Shown here one piece after another: positions 9,382 through 19,399 of a stretch of 64,000 bases of DNA. The stretch lies in contig JAAVFP010000018.1 in assembly GCA_014800735.1 (NCBI GenBank), forward strand, positions 1 to 64,000, read 5' to 3'. Position numbers and translations under genes: made by a program. This stretch comes from Bacteroidales bacterium (GTDB lineage Bacteria > Bacteroidota > Bacteroidia > Bacteroidales > Muribaculaceae). How positions within the stretch are numbered: the first letter of the stretch is position 1; every line of letters begins with the position of its first letter. The notes under the pieces are model-generated. The model was not told the DNA's origin and did not search any database. It worked only from the letters and a program-made list of their open reading frames with translations.

Positions 9382-10242
9382 TCACCAAGGTTTCTCGGGG
9401 TTCGGACGACCCGTTGCGGGAGCTTCCTGTTCCTTTACTTTCTTGCGGGTCTGATTTTCTTTGTTTTGCATGGACTGCAGAATCTGTTGTGCGGACTGGG
9501 TCATCTGCTGCTGGGGCTGTTGTTGCTGTTGTTGCTGCTGATCCTGGTTCTGGTCCTGATTCTGTTGGTCCTGCTGATCTTGCTGCTGCTGTTGATCCTG
9601 ATTTTGCTGCTGATCCTGGTTCTGGTCCTGATTCTGCTGGTCCTGATTTTGTTCCTGCTCTTCTTTCTTGAGCTGGGCCAGACGCAGATTTTCGCGGGTT
9701 TGCAGATTATCGGGGTTTATACGCAGTGCGCTCTTGTACATTTCGATGGCCTGGTCGTACTGTTCGTCGTTAAACGCAACGTTGCCCAGATTGTAGAAAC
9801 TTTTTTCGGCAATGCCCAGGTCGTAGTTCTTGGCATCGGGGATAAGCTCGGCAAACAGGCGCTGAGCCTGGATGCGGGGATCGTTCTCCGTGCCCTTGTT
9901 GTCCTCCGATTGGAGCTGTAGCAGAGTGACTGCCTTGTTGTACTTGGCACGGATGGAACCGGAGTTTACGGCCAGGGCCTTGTCGTACTCCTCAAGCGCT
10001 TCGTGGTACTTCTCTTTGTTGAAAAGGTCGTTGCCGCGGCGGATGTCGTTGCGCTCCTCCTTGTAGGACTGGGAGGGCGTGTTGTGCTTGGCCTGAACTG
10101 CCGGAGTGGCGGCCTGCTGCTGGGTGCTCCCGTCATTCTGCTCCGTGGCAGCGGTTGCATCGGCGTCGGGCATGCTCAGTTGGGCATGGCCCATAAGCGC
10201 CACGCCGGCAGCGAATATAATGATTGCGAATTTCTTGTTCAT
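9382..10242 (-). CDS. batC: BatC-like TPR protein with Q/N/D-rich C-terminal tract
   Basis: Signal peptide, TPRs, long QNQDQQ low-complexity region; operon context. Confidence 0.8.
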   Translation of the reverse strand: MNKKFAIIIFAAGVALMGHAQLSMPDADATAATEQNDGSTQQQAATPAVQAKHNTPSQSYKEERNDIRRGNDLFNKEKYHEALEEYDKALAVNSGSIRAKYNKAVTLLQLQSEDNKGTENDPRIQAQRLFAELIPDAKNYDLGIAEKSFYNLGNVAFNDEQYDQAIEMYKSALRINPDNLQTRENLRLAQLKKEEQEQNQDQQNQDQNQDQQQNQDQQQQQDQQDQQNQDQNQDQQQQQQQQPQQQMTQSAQQILQSMQNKENQTRKKVKEQEAPATGRPNPEKPW

Positions 10243-11273
10243 TTCTTCTTGTCGTTAGAGTCTTTGGTGAAGAAATTGATGCCTCGGAGCCAGCTGATTT
10301 TGCGCTCAACAACGAATACGTCGATAAGCAGGAACAGGAAGGCAAGGAAGGCGAATGTGGGGAACTGTTCGGCTCCGGCTGTATATGTCACAGCACCGAA
10401 TTCGGATTTCTGCAGCGTGTCGAGCTGCGAGGTGAGCTCCGACAGGGCCGAAGGCGAAGCGCCATTCACGTAGATGCCGTCGCCGGCTTTGGCTATATCA
10501 GCTGCCAATTCCTCGTTGAGGCGGGTCACCACGGGTTGGCCCTCATTGTCCACAAATCCGGGCAGGACAGCACCCTGCGAGGTACCCAGACCGATAACGT
10601 CCACCTGAATGCCGTTCTCGGCGGCTACTTTGGCGGCCTGTACGGCAGCGCCCTCGTGGTCCTCCGAGTCGGTGATCAGGATGATTGCTTTGCGCATATC
10701 CTCGGCGGGCGAGAAGCCGTTCATGGCCATTTTGATGGCATTGGCAATGTCGGTACCCTGGTAGGAGATGAGCGAAGGATTGAGCTCGTTTAGGTACATT
10801 TTCGCGGTGTAGAAATCCGATGTTAGGGGTAACTGCATTTTGGAGGTTCCGGCAAAAATGACGAGGCCCACCTTGTCGTTGTCGAGCTTGTCGACGAGTT
10901 TTTCAAGCAGCAGGCGCGCGCGGTCCAGGCGGCTCACACCGTCGGGGCGTTCGGTCGAGGATGCAAGCATCGAGTTGGACACGTCGAAAGCAATCATCAC
11001 CTCGATGCCGGCGGCCGATTCCTGCTGTACGGTGGCACCCGCACGCGGGCGCGCGATACAAATAACAAGAGCCGCCAGGGCAATCATCATGAGTGTGATT
11101 TTGATGGCCGGGGTATAGCGCGAAGCATCCGGCATGAGCTTCTGCACTATCTCCGGGCGTCCGAAACGGCGCAATTTCAGCCTGCGTGCCGCGCGAGCCA
11201 GCAGGAACAGCACCACGAAAGCGGGCACCAGGAGGAGCAGATATAAGTGCGAGGGATAGGCGAAATCAAACAT
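10239..11273 (-). CDS. batB: BatB-like VWA-domain membrane protein
   Basis: MIAFDVSNSMLASS MIDAS motif; start chosen at MFDFAYPSHLYL rather than the track start. Confidence 0.85.
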   Translation of the reverse strand: MFDFAYPSHLYLLLLVPAFVVLFLLARAARRLKLRRFGRPEIVQKLMPDASRYTPAIKITLMMIALAALVICIARPRAGATVQQESAAGIEVMIAFDVSNSMLASSTERPDGVSRLDRARLLLEKLVDKLDNDKVGLVIFAGTSKMQLPLTSDFYTAKMYLNELNPSLISYQGTDIANAIKMAMNGFSPAEDMRKAIILITDSEDHEGAAVQAAKVAAENGIQVDVIGLGTSQGAVLPGFVDNEGQPVVTRLNEELAADIAKAGDGIYVNGASPSALSELTSQLDTLQKSEFGAVTYTAGAEQFPTFAFLAFLFLLIDVFVVERKISWLRGINFFTKDSNDKKK

Positions 11274-11275
11274 AA

Positions 11276-12262
11276 TCAGGGAATTGAGCGGAGAACAGTG
11301 TAACGGAGCAGAAGTTCGATGGCCACGAAGGCGAAGGCCAGCCAAGCCCAGAACATATAGTCGTCCTCGGTGTGCGAGAAGTGGCGTACGTCCATCTGGG
11401 TCTTTTCAAGAGCGTCGATTTCGGCAAACACCTCTTCGAGCACCTTATTGCCGGTGGCGCGGAAGTATTTGCCTCCGGTGATTTCAGCAATAGTGCGCAG
11501 GGTGGCCTCATCAATCACCACGGGCTGGGGTGTGAACTCGATGCGGCCCGTCAGGGTGCGCGTCGGGTAGGGAGCGCTGCCGTTGGTACCGATGCCGATG
11601 GTGTAGATTTTCACGCCGAGTTCCTTGGCTACCTCGGATGCTGTGACGGGTGCCACAACGCCGGTATTGTTGCTACCGTCCGTGAGCAGGATGATGCTCT
11701 TGCTTTTGGCTTTGCCTTCCTTGAGGCGGTTGAGCGAGGTGGCGATGCCGTCGCCGATTGCGGTGCCATCCTCCAGCACGTTCATGTTGAGGTTCTGGAG
11801 GTACTGGAGCAGCTGGGAGCGGTCCACGGTCATAGGCACGCCTGTGAGGCTTTCGCCGGCGAACACCACGATACCGATATTATCGCTCTCGCGGCCGGAA
11901 ATAAACTTGGCAGCCACCTGCTTGGCAGCCTCAAAGCGATCGGGGTCGAAGTCGCGCGCAAGCATCGATGACGATACGTCGAGTGCCAGCACAATGTCGG
12001 TACCCTCGGTAGAGGTTGTGCGCCAGCTGTCGCGCAACTGGGGGCGCGCCATCACCACAATCAGGCATGCCAGGGCGGCCATGCGCAGGATGAAAAGCAA
12101 ATGACGCAGCGATTGCTTCCACGAGCGAGGAATGCGCGCGAAGGCCGCCGACGATGAAATCGACATCGTGGCGTGCATGTTGCGCTGCTTCATTACATAC
12201 CACACAATGAGCGGTATGAGTATGAGAAGGGTCCAGAGGAATTTCGGGTGTGCGAAGTGCAT
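11276..12262 (-). CDS. batA: BatA-like VWA-domain membrane protein
   Basis: DIVLALDVSSSMLARDFDPDRFEAAK and LLTDGSNNTG motifs; operon context. Confidence 0.88.
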   Translation of the reverse strand: MHFAHPKFLWTLLILIPLIVWYVMKQRNMHATMSISSSAAFARIPRSWKQSLRHLLFILRMAALACLIVVMARPQLRDSWRTTSTEGTDIVLALDVSSSMLARDFDPDRFEAAKQVAAKFISGRESDNIGIVVFAGESLTGVPMTVDRSQLLQYLQNLNMNVLEDGTAIGDGIATSLNRLKEGKAKSKSIILLTDGSNNTGVVAPVTASEVAKELGVKIYTIGIGTNGSAPYPTRTLTGRIEFTPQPVVIDEATLRTIAEITGGKYFRATGNKVLEEVFAEIDALEKTQMDVRHFSHTEDDYMFWAWLAFAFVAIELLLRYTVLRSIP

Positions 12263-12264
12263 CG

Positions 12265-13290
12265 TTATTTTGATTTGTTAGAGTCAATAGGTTTGGCAGG
12301 CTCTTCAGTTTCAGGCTCGGGAGCGGGTTTGGTCTGCTCCACGAAGGCAGTGGCGCGGTTGAAGGCCTTCACATTGTCGTCCGGCAGCGGGCGCACCTTG
12401 GCAAACTTCACGAAGTCGGCAATCGAAAGCACGGCACGCATCTCGTCGGCAGTCATGCGGGTTTCGGGGTTGCTGCGGAGCGATTTCACAATCTGTGTGG
12501 AAGTCATCTCCATTGCGTTGATACCGAAGCGGCCCTGGAGGTACTGGCGCAGGATGTCCACAAGTTCGGTGTAGTACTGCTTCTCGCGGCCGGTTTCGGG
12601 CAGGTTCTGCGATTTGAGTCGGTTCAGGCGCGACACAGCCAGCTCGTAGGGCGGGATGGGCGGATTCTTGCGCAGCTCGATGGTCTCCTTTGCCTTACGG
12701 AAATAGAAGAAGGCCCATGCTCCCGCTGCACCAAGAGCGAGCACAAGGAGTGTCCACAGCAGCCAATTGGGGATGTAATCGTACCAGCGACTGTTGGGAC
12801 TCACGATTGACTCGATGGGGTTGAGTGTGGCGAGCGAGTCAAGCTCCACGGGCAGGACCTTGAAAGTTACCACGTTGGAGAATGCCGTATCGGCACCGGG
12901 TGTAGCGACTACTGCAAAGGGCGGAATGGTGACGGTACCGGGGTCGAAAGCCTGGATGGTAAAGTCGAATTTGATACGCCGTTTTTCGCCATCAATATTC
13001 GTTGCACTATCGGAAGCCACAACATCCACTCCGTTGAATTCCAGATACTCGCGACCAGGTGGGAGGATGGGAAAATCCACCAGCCGGGCCGACTTGGCTA
13101 CGGCCTGAGGCATATCCACGTTTACCCTGAGGTGAGCGCGGTCGCCCATCACAATCACTGCGCTGTCAATGCTCGCAGTCACACTCACACCGCCGGCCGG
13201 GCGGTTAGCGGCGGCTTGGGCGGCAAGAATTGAGCACGCTGCAAGAGCGGCGGCGATAAGTCTTTTCGGTTTGCGGACGTTGGTCATCAT
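12265..13290 (-). CDS. Bat-operon associated membrane protein (BatD N-domain-like/DUF4381-like)
   Basis: Signal peptide, beta-rich N-terminus, one TM; located between batA and the DUF58 gene. Confidence 0.6.
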   Translation of the reverse strand: MMTNVRKPKRLIAAALAACSILAAQAAANRPAGGVSVTASIDSAVIVMGDRAHLRVNVDMPQAVAKSARLVDFPILPPGREYLEFNGVDVVASDSATNIDGEKRRIKFDFTIQAFDPGTVTIPPFAVVATPGADTAFSNVVTFKVLPVELDSLATLNPIESIVSPNSRWYDYIPNWLLWTLLVLALGAAGAWAFFYFRKAKETIELRKNPPIPPYELAVSRLNRLKSQNLPETGREKQYYTELVDILRQYLQGRFGINAMEMTSTQIVKSLRSNPETRMTADEMRAVLSIADFVKFAKVRPLPDDNVKAFNRATAFVEQTKPAPEPETEEPAKPIDSNKSK

Positions 13291-14162
13291 ACGGTAGCTC
13301 GGGTTTTAAACAGCCCCATCAGGGCACGTACGTAGTCTTCGTTGGTAGCGACGGATGCAAAATCCACTCGCGAGCTGCGCAGGGTGCCGATCATGGCCTG
13401 CTGGCGGTCGTACCACCATTTATTATATGCCTTGCGAGTGCGGCTCGACGAGGTGTCAATCCACCGCACGGCGCCTGTTTCCAGGTCCTGCACCTGCATC
13501 AGTCCCACGTCGGGCATCTCGCTGTCGCGCTTGTCGTAGACCTGGATTGCCATCACGTCGTGGCGCGACTGGGCAACGTTGAGCGGCGTTTTGTAGTCCG
13601 ATTCATCAATGAAGTCCGAAATCAGGAACATGGTGCATCGGCGCTTGAGCGCGTCGCTGAAGTAGCGCACAGCCTGGGCAATGTCGGTGCCGCGGCTTTC
13701 GGGCTGGAATTCAAGAAGCTCGCGGATGAGGTAGAGAATGTGCTTGCGGCCCTTCTTGGGCGTTATGAATTTTTCGACGCGGTCCGAGAAGAAGATAGCG
13801 CCGATTTTATCATTGTTCTGAATAGCCGAGAAAGCAATGGTTGCGGCAATTTCGGCTATCATCTCGCGTTTTTCCGGACCCACGGCGCCGAAGTTGCGGC
13901 TGGCGGACACATCCACAAGCAGCATCACTGTGAGCTCGCGTTCCTCTTCGTAAACCTTCACGAAGGGCTTGTTGTGGCGCGCGGTAACGTTCCAGTCGAT
14001 ATCGCGGATATCGTCGCCGTACTGATACTCGCGCACCTCCGCAAACATCATGCCTCGGCCTTTGAAAGCCGAGTGGTATTCGCCGGCGAAGATATTCTGC
14101 GACAGGCCGCGAGTTTTTATTTCTATCTTGCGGACCTTTTTAATTAGTTCGTTCGAATCCAC
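13287..14162 (-). CDS. DUF58 domain protein
   Basis: GRGMMFAEVREYQYGDDIRDIDWNVTARHNKPFVKVYEEERELTVMLLVDVSAS; GTG start. Confidence 0.92.
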   Translation of the reverse strand: MDSNELIKKVRKIEIKTRGLSQNIFAGEYHSAFKGRGMMFAEVREYQYGDDIRDIDWNVTARHNKPFVKVYEEERELTVMLLVDVSASRNFGAVGPEKREMIAEIAATIAFSAIQNNDKIGAIFFSDRVEKFITPKKGRKHILYLIRELLEFQPESRGTDIAQAVRYFSDALKRRCTMFLISDFIDESDYKTPLNVAQSRHDVMAIQVYDKRDSEMPDVGLMQVQDLETGAVRWIDTSSSRTRKAYNKWWYDRQQAMIGTLRSSRVDFASVATNEDYVRALMGLFKTRATV

Positions 14163-14201
14163 GAGGATGTAATTTATTTATAGTGTTTAAGAAAATGGTA
14201 G

Positions 14202-14221
14202 GGACGCGCCGAGGCGCGTCC
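14202..14221. repeat. Perfect short hairpin GGACGCGCC-GA-GGCGCGTCC
   Basis: Arms 14202-14210 and 14213-14221 are exact reverse complements, in an intergenic spacer. Confidence 0.8.
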
Positions 14222-14271
14222 ATGCAGCGAATTGTAACTTAATATCACAATTTCGCGGGTCAGCGATGAAA

Positions 14272-15267
14272 TCAGGGCACCTGAACTTTGTCCAGAATGT
14301 CGGTGATAATCATGTCGGTGGTGAAGTTGTTGGCTTCGGCTTCGTAGGTCAGTCCGATACGGTGGCGGAGCACATCGTGGCACACCGAGATAACATCCTC
14401 GGGAATCACGTAGCCGCGCTGGTGCAGGAAAGCATAGGCACGGGCGGCACGCGCCAGCGAAATCGAAGCACGAGGCGAAGCGCCGAATGAGATGTAGGAA
14501 GCGAGGTCGTCAAGGCCGTATTCCTTCGGATCGCGGGTGGCGAAGACGATGTCAACGATATAGCGCTCGATTTTCTCATCCACATAAATCTGCTCCACAA
14601 CTTTCTGAGCGGCGGTCACCTCCTCGGGCTTGAGCACGGGGACAACGGGGCGCTGTTCGCGAGCAATATTCATGCGGATAATCTCGCGTTCCTCGTCCTT
14701 GGTCGGGTAACCGATCACCACCTTCATCAGGAAGCGGTCCACCTGCGCCTCGGGCAGCGGGTAAGTACCCTCCTGCTCCACCGGGTTCTGGGTGGCCATG
14801 ACCAGGAAGGGTTTATCCAGGGGGAAAGTGTTGTCGCCGATGGTCACCTGGCGCTCCTGCATGGCTTCAAGCAGCGCGCTCTGCACCTTGGCCGGAGCGC
14901 GGTTGATTTCGTCGGCCAGCACGAAGTTGGCAAAAATCGGGCCTTTCTTCACCTGGAAGGTTTCGTTTTTCACACTGTAGACCATAGTGCCCACAACGTC
15001 GGCAGGCAGGAGGTCGGGGGTAAACTGGATGCGGCTGTACTTGGCATCCACCAGCTGGGCGAGAGTCTTGATAGCAAGGGTCTTTGCAAGGCCGGGCACA
15101 CCCTCAAGCAGCACGTGGCCGTTGGCCAGGAGTGCAATCAGGAGGCTTTCCACAAGGTGTTTCTGGCCCACGATGGTCTGGTCCATGCCGTGAGTCACCA
15201 TTGTGATAAAATCGCTTTTGCTGGCAACCAACTCATTGAGTTGGCGAATGTTTACGCTTTCGCTCAT
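14272..15267 (-). CDS. MoxR-family AAA ATPase
   Basis: GHVLLEGVPGLAKTLAIKTLAQ Walker A; FVLADEINRAPAKVQSALLEAMQERQVTIG Walker B. Confidence 0.95.
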   Translation of the reverse strand: MSESVNIRQLNELVASKSDFITMVTHGMDQTIVGQKHLVESLLIALLANGHVLLEGVPGLAKTLAIKTLAQLVDAKYSRIQFTPDLLPADVVGTMVYSVKNETFQVKKGPIFANFVLADEINRAPAKVQSALLEAMQERQVTIGDNTFPLDKPFLVMATQNPVEQEGTYPLPEAQVDRFLMKVVIGYPTKDEEREIIRMNIAREQRPVVPVLKPEEVTAAQKVVEQIYVDEKIERYIVDIVFATRDPKEYGLDDLASYISFGASPRASISLARAARAYAFLHQRGYVIPEDVISVCHDVLRHRIGLTYEAEANNFTTDMIITDILDKVQVP

Positions 15268-15598
15268 AGTGTTTTGTATCTGTTTTTAGTCGTTTATTTT
15301 CTATGATAATGAAGCAGCCGTGCATGCCGCAGGCTGTTCGATCCTTTTATTCTTCTACAAAATTAATCATCTGAAATTAATAAAGTTCAGCGCAAAATGT
15401 TAATTTTAACTACTAAGTCTTTAACGCTCTAAACATTTAAAGATTTTTAGCTTAACTCTTTCTATCTTTTCTTGCTTTCCGACGTTAAGAGAAAGCCGCG
15501 AGTTTGGTCATTAAAACCAAAAAAATCTTAAATTGCATTGCTCTGACTCAAAATTTTTGTAATTTTGTATGCTCAATAACACTATTGCACAACATTGA

Positions 15599-16297
15599 AT
15601 GATTAAAGCAGCACTCGAAAAAGTAATAAACGAGGATATGGCCGATATCTGGTCGGTGCTGTCAGCCGAGGAAAAAAGACTTGTGGCGGAGAACCTGCAG
15701 CTCCACACTTTCAAGAAAAATCAGCTGATATACGCCGAAGGCGACCAACCCGAGTTTTTGTGGTGCCTCTTCAAAGGTAAGGTAAAAAAGACGAAAGAAG
15801 GCGTCGGCGGTCGCACTCAGATTCTGCGACTTATCCGCCCGGTGCAGTACTTCGGCTATCGCGCCTACTTTGCGGAGGAGCCCTACGTGTCCAGTGCCTC
15901 GGCTTTTGAGCCGTCGGTAATCGGTGCACTGCCCCTTACACTCGTACGCCAACTGATTTCCAACAACATAAACCTCGCCTGGTTCTTCATTAAAGAACTG
16001 TCCACGAACCTCGGCGGTTCCGACACGCGCATCGTCAACCTCACCCAGAAGCACATCCGCGGGCGCCTGGCCGAGGCCCTGATGGTGCTCCTTGACAACT
16101 ACGGCTACGAGGACGATAACTCTACACTCAAGATTTACATGGCACGCGAGGATCTGGCCAATCTATCCAACATGACCACCTCCAACGCCATCCGCACCCT
16201 TTCCACTTTCGTGAACGAAAAGCTTCTGCTTGTGGACGGGCGCCGCATCAAAATCATCAACGAAGCTCAACTGCGTAAAATCAGTAAATTCGGCTGA
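15599..16297 (+). CDS. Crp/Fnr family transcriptional regulator
   Basis: Cyclic-nucleotide-binding-like N-terminus and C-terminal HTH MAREDLANLSNMTTSNAIRTLSTF. Confidence 0.9.
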   Translation: MIKAALEKVINEDMADIWSVLSAEEKRLVAENLQLHTFKKNQLIYAEGDQPEFLWCLFKGKVKKTKEGVGGRTQILRLIRPVQYFGYRAYFAEEPYVSSASAFEPSVIGALPLTLVRQLISNNINLAWFFIKELSTNLGGSDTRIVNLTQKHIRGRLAEALMVLLDNYGYEDDNSTLKIYMAREDLANLSNMTTSNAIRTLSTFVNEKLLLVDGRRIKIINEAQLRKISKFG

Positions 16298-16330
16298 TTT
16301 CATTCAACACATACCCTCCCCTCCCACACA

Positions 16331-16358
16331 TCCCGGACGTTGTCGTCCGGGATTTTTT
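16331..16358 (+). terminator. Intrinsic terminator after the crp/fnr gene
   Basis: TCCCGGACG-TTGT-CGTCCGGGA then a T-run. Confidence 0.85.
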
Positions 16359-16435
16359 ATTTCTTCCCCCCGCTCTGCAACAATTTTTTTCAGAATTATC
16401 ATCTTTCTTCGCGTGCGATTTGTTAAATTTGCACT

Positions 16436-17026
16436 ATGTTACAGATAATGATTGAAACCAACGAACGCTACTCTGTTGCCGAATCGGCTCAGATAGCTAT
16501 TGAGGCCGGTGCACAGTGGCTTGTTCTCCGTGCCGATACTATTGACGAATCCGAGCGCCGCGACATCGGCAAACAGGTTGCCGACCTGTGTCGTGAGAGC
16601 GGTGTGATACTAACGGTGGATTCCGATATTGAATTTGCCCGCGAGCTCGGCATTCACGGCGTGCTGTTGCGTCCCGGCTCAAAAGCGCCCGCTGCCGTGC
16701 GCGAGGAACTTGGCCCCGAGGCTATTATCGGCGTTGAAATCTCGAGCGCCGACACGGCCCTGGCTCTTGAAAGGAATGATATTGACTATGTGGCTCTCAG
16801 TGCCGATATGCAGCTTGACAGGGTCGCCGAACTTATCGCCGCCGTGCGCAAAGCCGAAGGCAAGATTGCTTTCGTGTCGCTTGGTGAGCAGCCTACGCTC
16901 GATGGTGAGTATATCGACGGTCTGAAAGCTGCCGGTATCGCGGGTCTGTGCTGCGGCAAAGCTCTTTTTGCCGCGCCCGACCCTGTTGTAGCCATCGAAA
17001 ACCTCATGTCCGAACTAATGGCCTGA
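16436..17026 (+). CDS. ThiE-like TIM-barrel protein (thiamine phosphate synthase family)
   Basis: TIM-barrel pattern ending GIAGLCCGKALFAAPDPVVAIENL. Confidence 0.55.
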   Translation: MLQIMIETNERYSVAESAQIAIEAGAQWLVLRADTIDESERRDIGKQVADLCRESGVILTVDSDIEFARELGIHGVLLRPGSKAPAAVREELGPEAIIGVEISSADTALALERNDIDYVALSADMQLDRVAELIAAVRKAEGKIAFVSLGEQPTLDGEYIDGLKAAGIAGLCCGKALFAAPDPVVAIENLMSELMA

Positions 17027-17029
17027 CGG

Positions 17030-18067
17030 ATGAGCAGCGAATTGTCGAAAACGCTCTGGCGCACTACAATTCCGCTCGCACTGGGTATCGGTGTGGGTGT
17101 GTGGCTGTTCAAGCGCGACATCGACGTGACAACGCTCCGCGCAATTTCGCTTGACACGCACACGGTCATCGGCCTCTGCCTGGCCCTGCTGTTCGTGGTG
17201 GGGCGCGACTTCGGTCTGTCCTGGCGCTTCCACACTATTGCCGACGGCAAACTGACATGGAAGCGAGCAATCCGCACCGACATAATGTGTGCCTTCACCT
17301 CGGCCATCACACCCTCGGTTGTCGGCGGCAGTGCTCTTGCCATATTCTACCTCAACCGCGAGGGCATCAAGATAGGCCGGGCTACCACGCTCACGCTCAC
17401 CACACTGTTTCTGGACGAGCTTTTTTTCGTGATTTTCTGCCCCGTGATAGTTGCCATAGTGCCGTTCGACTCACTCTTCGGCAGTCCGGCCATGCAGTCG
17501 GGCGATATGTTTCTGAGCGGTGTCCAGATAGTGTTCTGGCTCGTATATGCCGGTATAGTGGTCTGGACAACAATCCTCTACTTTGCCATCATCGCCAAAC
17601 CCGAGGCCTCGGAGCGGCTCATAAAAAAGATTGCGAGCTGGCGGATGATGCGCAGATTTTCGGGTAAGCTCGAAGGCATAGCCGACAATATGGTGGCAAC
17701 TTCGCACTGGGTGAAAGGCCGTGGCCGCAGCTGGTGGCTGAAAGTGTTCGGCGCCACGGTGCTGTCGTGGTTTTCGCGCTATTTTGTTGTCAATGCCCTG
17801 TTCTGGGCCTTTGTACCGGGCTCGTCGGCTGTGCTTGTTTTCGCCCGCCAGTTTGTGGTGTGGGTCGTGCTCATGGTAAGCCCCACTCCCGGCGGCAGCG
17901 GCATCAGCGAGTGGCTGTTTTCCAGCTACTATGGCGACCTTATCGGCGACCTCGGCCTGGCAGCCGTCCTTGCGCTGGTGTGGCGCCTGTTCAGCTACTA
18001 CATCTATATAATTGCGGGTTGCCTGCTTCTGCCCGGTTACTTCAATAAGAAAGAAAAGACCAACTGA
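17030..18067 (+). CDS. Lysylphosphatidylglycerol synthase TM-region / UPF0104 flippase-like membrane protein
   Basis: Multiple TM helices; PTPGGSGISEWLF motif typical of the family. Confidence 0.85.
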   Translation: MSSELSKTLWRTTIPLALGIGVGVWLFKRDIDVTTLRAISLDTHTVIGLCLALLFVVGRDFGLSWRFHTIADGKLTWKRAIRTDIMCAFTSAITPSVVGGSALAIFYLNREGIKIGRATTLTLTTLFLDELFFVIFCPVIVAIVPFDSLFGSPAMQSGDMFLSGVQIVFWLVYAGIVVWTTILYFAIIAKPEASERLIKKIASWRMMRRFSGKLEGIADNMVATSHWVKGRGRSWWLKVFGATVLSWFSRYFVVNALFWAFVPGSSAVLVFARQFVVWVVLMVSPTPGGSGISEWLFSSYYGDLIGDLGLAAVLALVWRLFSYYIYIIAGCLLLPGYFNKKEKTN

Positions 18068-18075
18068 CTGCGAAT

Positions 18076-19398
18076 ATGAAACGTTTTATCACGCTATTCC
18101 TCTCTATGCTCGTTGTTGCTCAGCTCTTTGCAGCCGAGCGTGTGTTTGTGATTCCTGTTGAAACCGAAATCAACATGAGTGCGTTTCATCATTTCCGCCA
18201 GGCTTGCACTGATGCCCGCGAAAGGAATGCGCAACTGGTGGTACTACACCTGAACACTTACGGAGGTGCCCTGGATGCCGCCGACTCCATCCGCTCCACT
18301 CTGCTGCGCCTGCCGTTGCCAACGGTAGCGTTCGTGGACACCAATGCCGCCTCGGCCGGTGCCCTTATAGCGTTGGCTTGCGATAGCGTTTATATGGCTC
18401 CGGGTGCTTCTATGGGTTCCGCTACGGTGGTCAACGGCTCCGGCGAGCCTATGCCTGAAAAGTATCAGAGCTACATGAGCACCATAATGCGTGCTACGGC
18501 CGAGCACCACGGTAAGGTGGCCGAGGGCGACTCGCTTCGCTGGCGCCGCGATCCCGCCATTGCCGCCTCGATGGTGAATCCTGAGATTTCCGTTTCGCTC
18601 ACCGGAAATCAGGCCGTGGAGTGCGGGTATGCCGACGGTGTCGCATCCAACCTGAGCGAGGTGCTCAGCGACCTGAATATCCACGAGCCCGAAATCGAAT
18701 ACTACCAGAGTACCCTGGCCGACGATATTCTCGGCTTCCTTTCGGATACTGCTGTGCGAGCCGTGCTGGTGATGCTGATTTTGGGCGGTATCTACATGGA
18801 AATGCACACCCCCGGCCTTGGTTTCGCGGCCGTAGTAGCCACTGTGGCCGCTACGCTCTATTTCCTGCCCATGCTCATCGGCGGCACTATGCCCGGCTGG
18901 GTTATCATCACCTTTATTATGGGTGTGATACTGATAACGATGGAGGTTTTTGTGATTCCTGGCTTCGGAGTATGCGGAGTTGCAGGTGTACTGGCCATTA
19001 TCGCCTCGCTTGTCGGTGCGATGGTCAACAATGACGCTATCACCGGGGTGGATTTCCGTGCCGTGGTCAATTCCTTCGGCGTGGTGTTCATCGGCATGTT
19101 TCTGGCGGTTATCGCGGTGTGGTACCTCACCTCATCGCATGGCCCGAAATGGGTGCGCCGCCACTCCGAGCTGATGACCGAACTGAAAAACTCCGATGGC
19201 TTTGTTGGAGTTGACATGGGACCGGCCAAGCTGGTTGGCTGCGAGGCCAAAAGCGTGACAGTGCTCCGCCCTGCAGGCAAGATTGAGATTGACGGCACGG
19301 TGTATGATGCCGTTTCAGTGGGCCCCTTTATTTCTGCCGGACGTACAGTGAAAGTTCTTAAATACGAAAATGCCCAGTTATACGTGACTGAAGAATAA
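18076..19398 (+). CDS. NfeD-like membrane serine protease (ClpP-class)
   Basis: VVLHLNTYGGALDAADSIRSTLL, VDTNAASAGALIALACDSVYMAPGASMGSA; C-terminal NfeD OB-like domain. Confidence 0.92.
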   Translation: MKRFITLFLSMLVVAQLFAAERVFVIPVETEINMSAFHHFRQACTDARERNAQLVVLHLNTYGGALDAADSIRSTLLRLPLPTVAFVDTNAASAGALIALACDSVYMAPGASMGSATVVNGSGEPMPEKYQSYMSTIMRATAEHHGKVAEGDSLRWRRDPAIAASMVNPEISVSLTGNQAVECGYADGVASNLSEVLSDLNIHEPEIEYYQSTLADDILGFLSDTAVRAVLVMLILGGIYMEMHTPGLGFAAVVATVAATLYFLPMLIGGTMPGWVIITFIMGVILITMEVFVIPGFGVCGVAGVLAIIASLVGAMVNNDAITGVDFRAVVNSFGVVFIGMFLAVIAVWYLTSSHGPKWVRRHSELMTELKNSDGFVGVDMGPAKLVGCEAKSVTVLRPAGKIEIDGTVYDAVSVGPFISAGRTVKVLKYENAQLYVTEE

Positions 19399-19399
19399 T

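Noticed and set aside
9480-9670. Repeat array resembling a CRISPR
   Set aside because: No conserved repeat/spacer periodicity; it is coding Q/N/D low complexity. No CRISPR array or cas gene is seen in the window.
9322-9921. 199-aa Leu-rich + ORF that looks like a membrane protein
   Set aside because: Antisense of the CAG/CAA repeat tract in batC; Leu runs are the complement of Gln codons.
14202-14221. Hairpin as the sole moxR terminator
   Set aside because: No T-run follows in the minus direction, so a simple intrinsic terminator is not supported.
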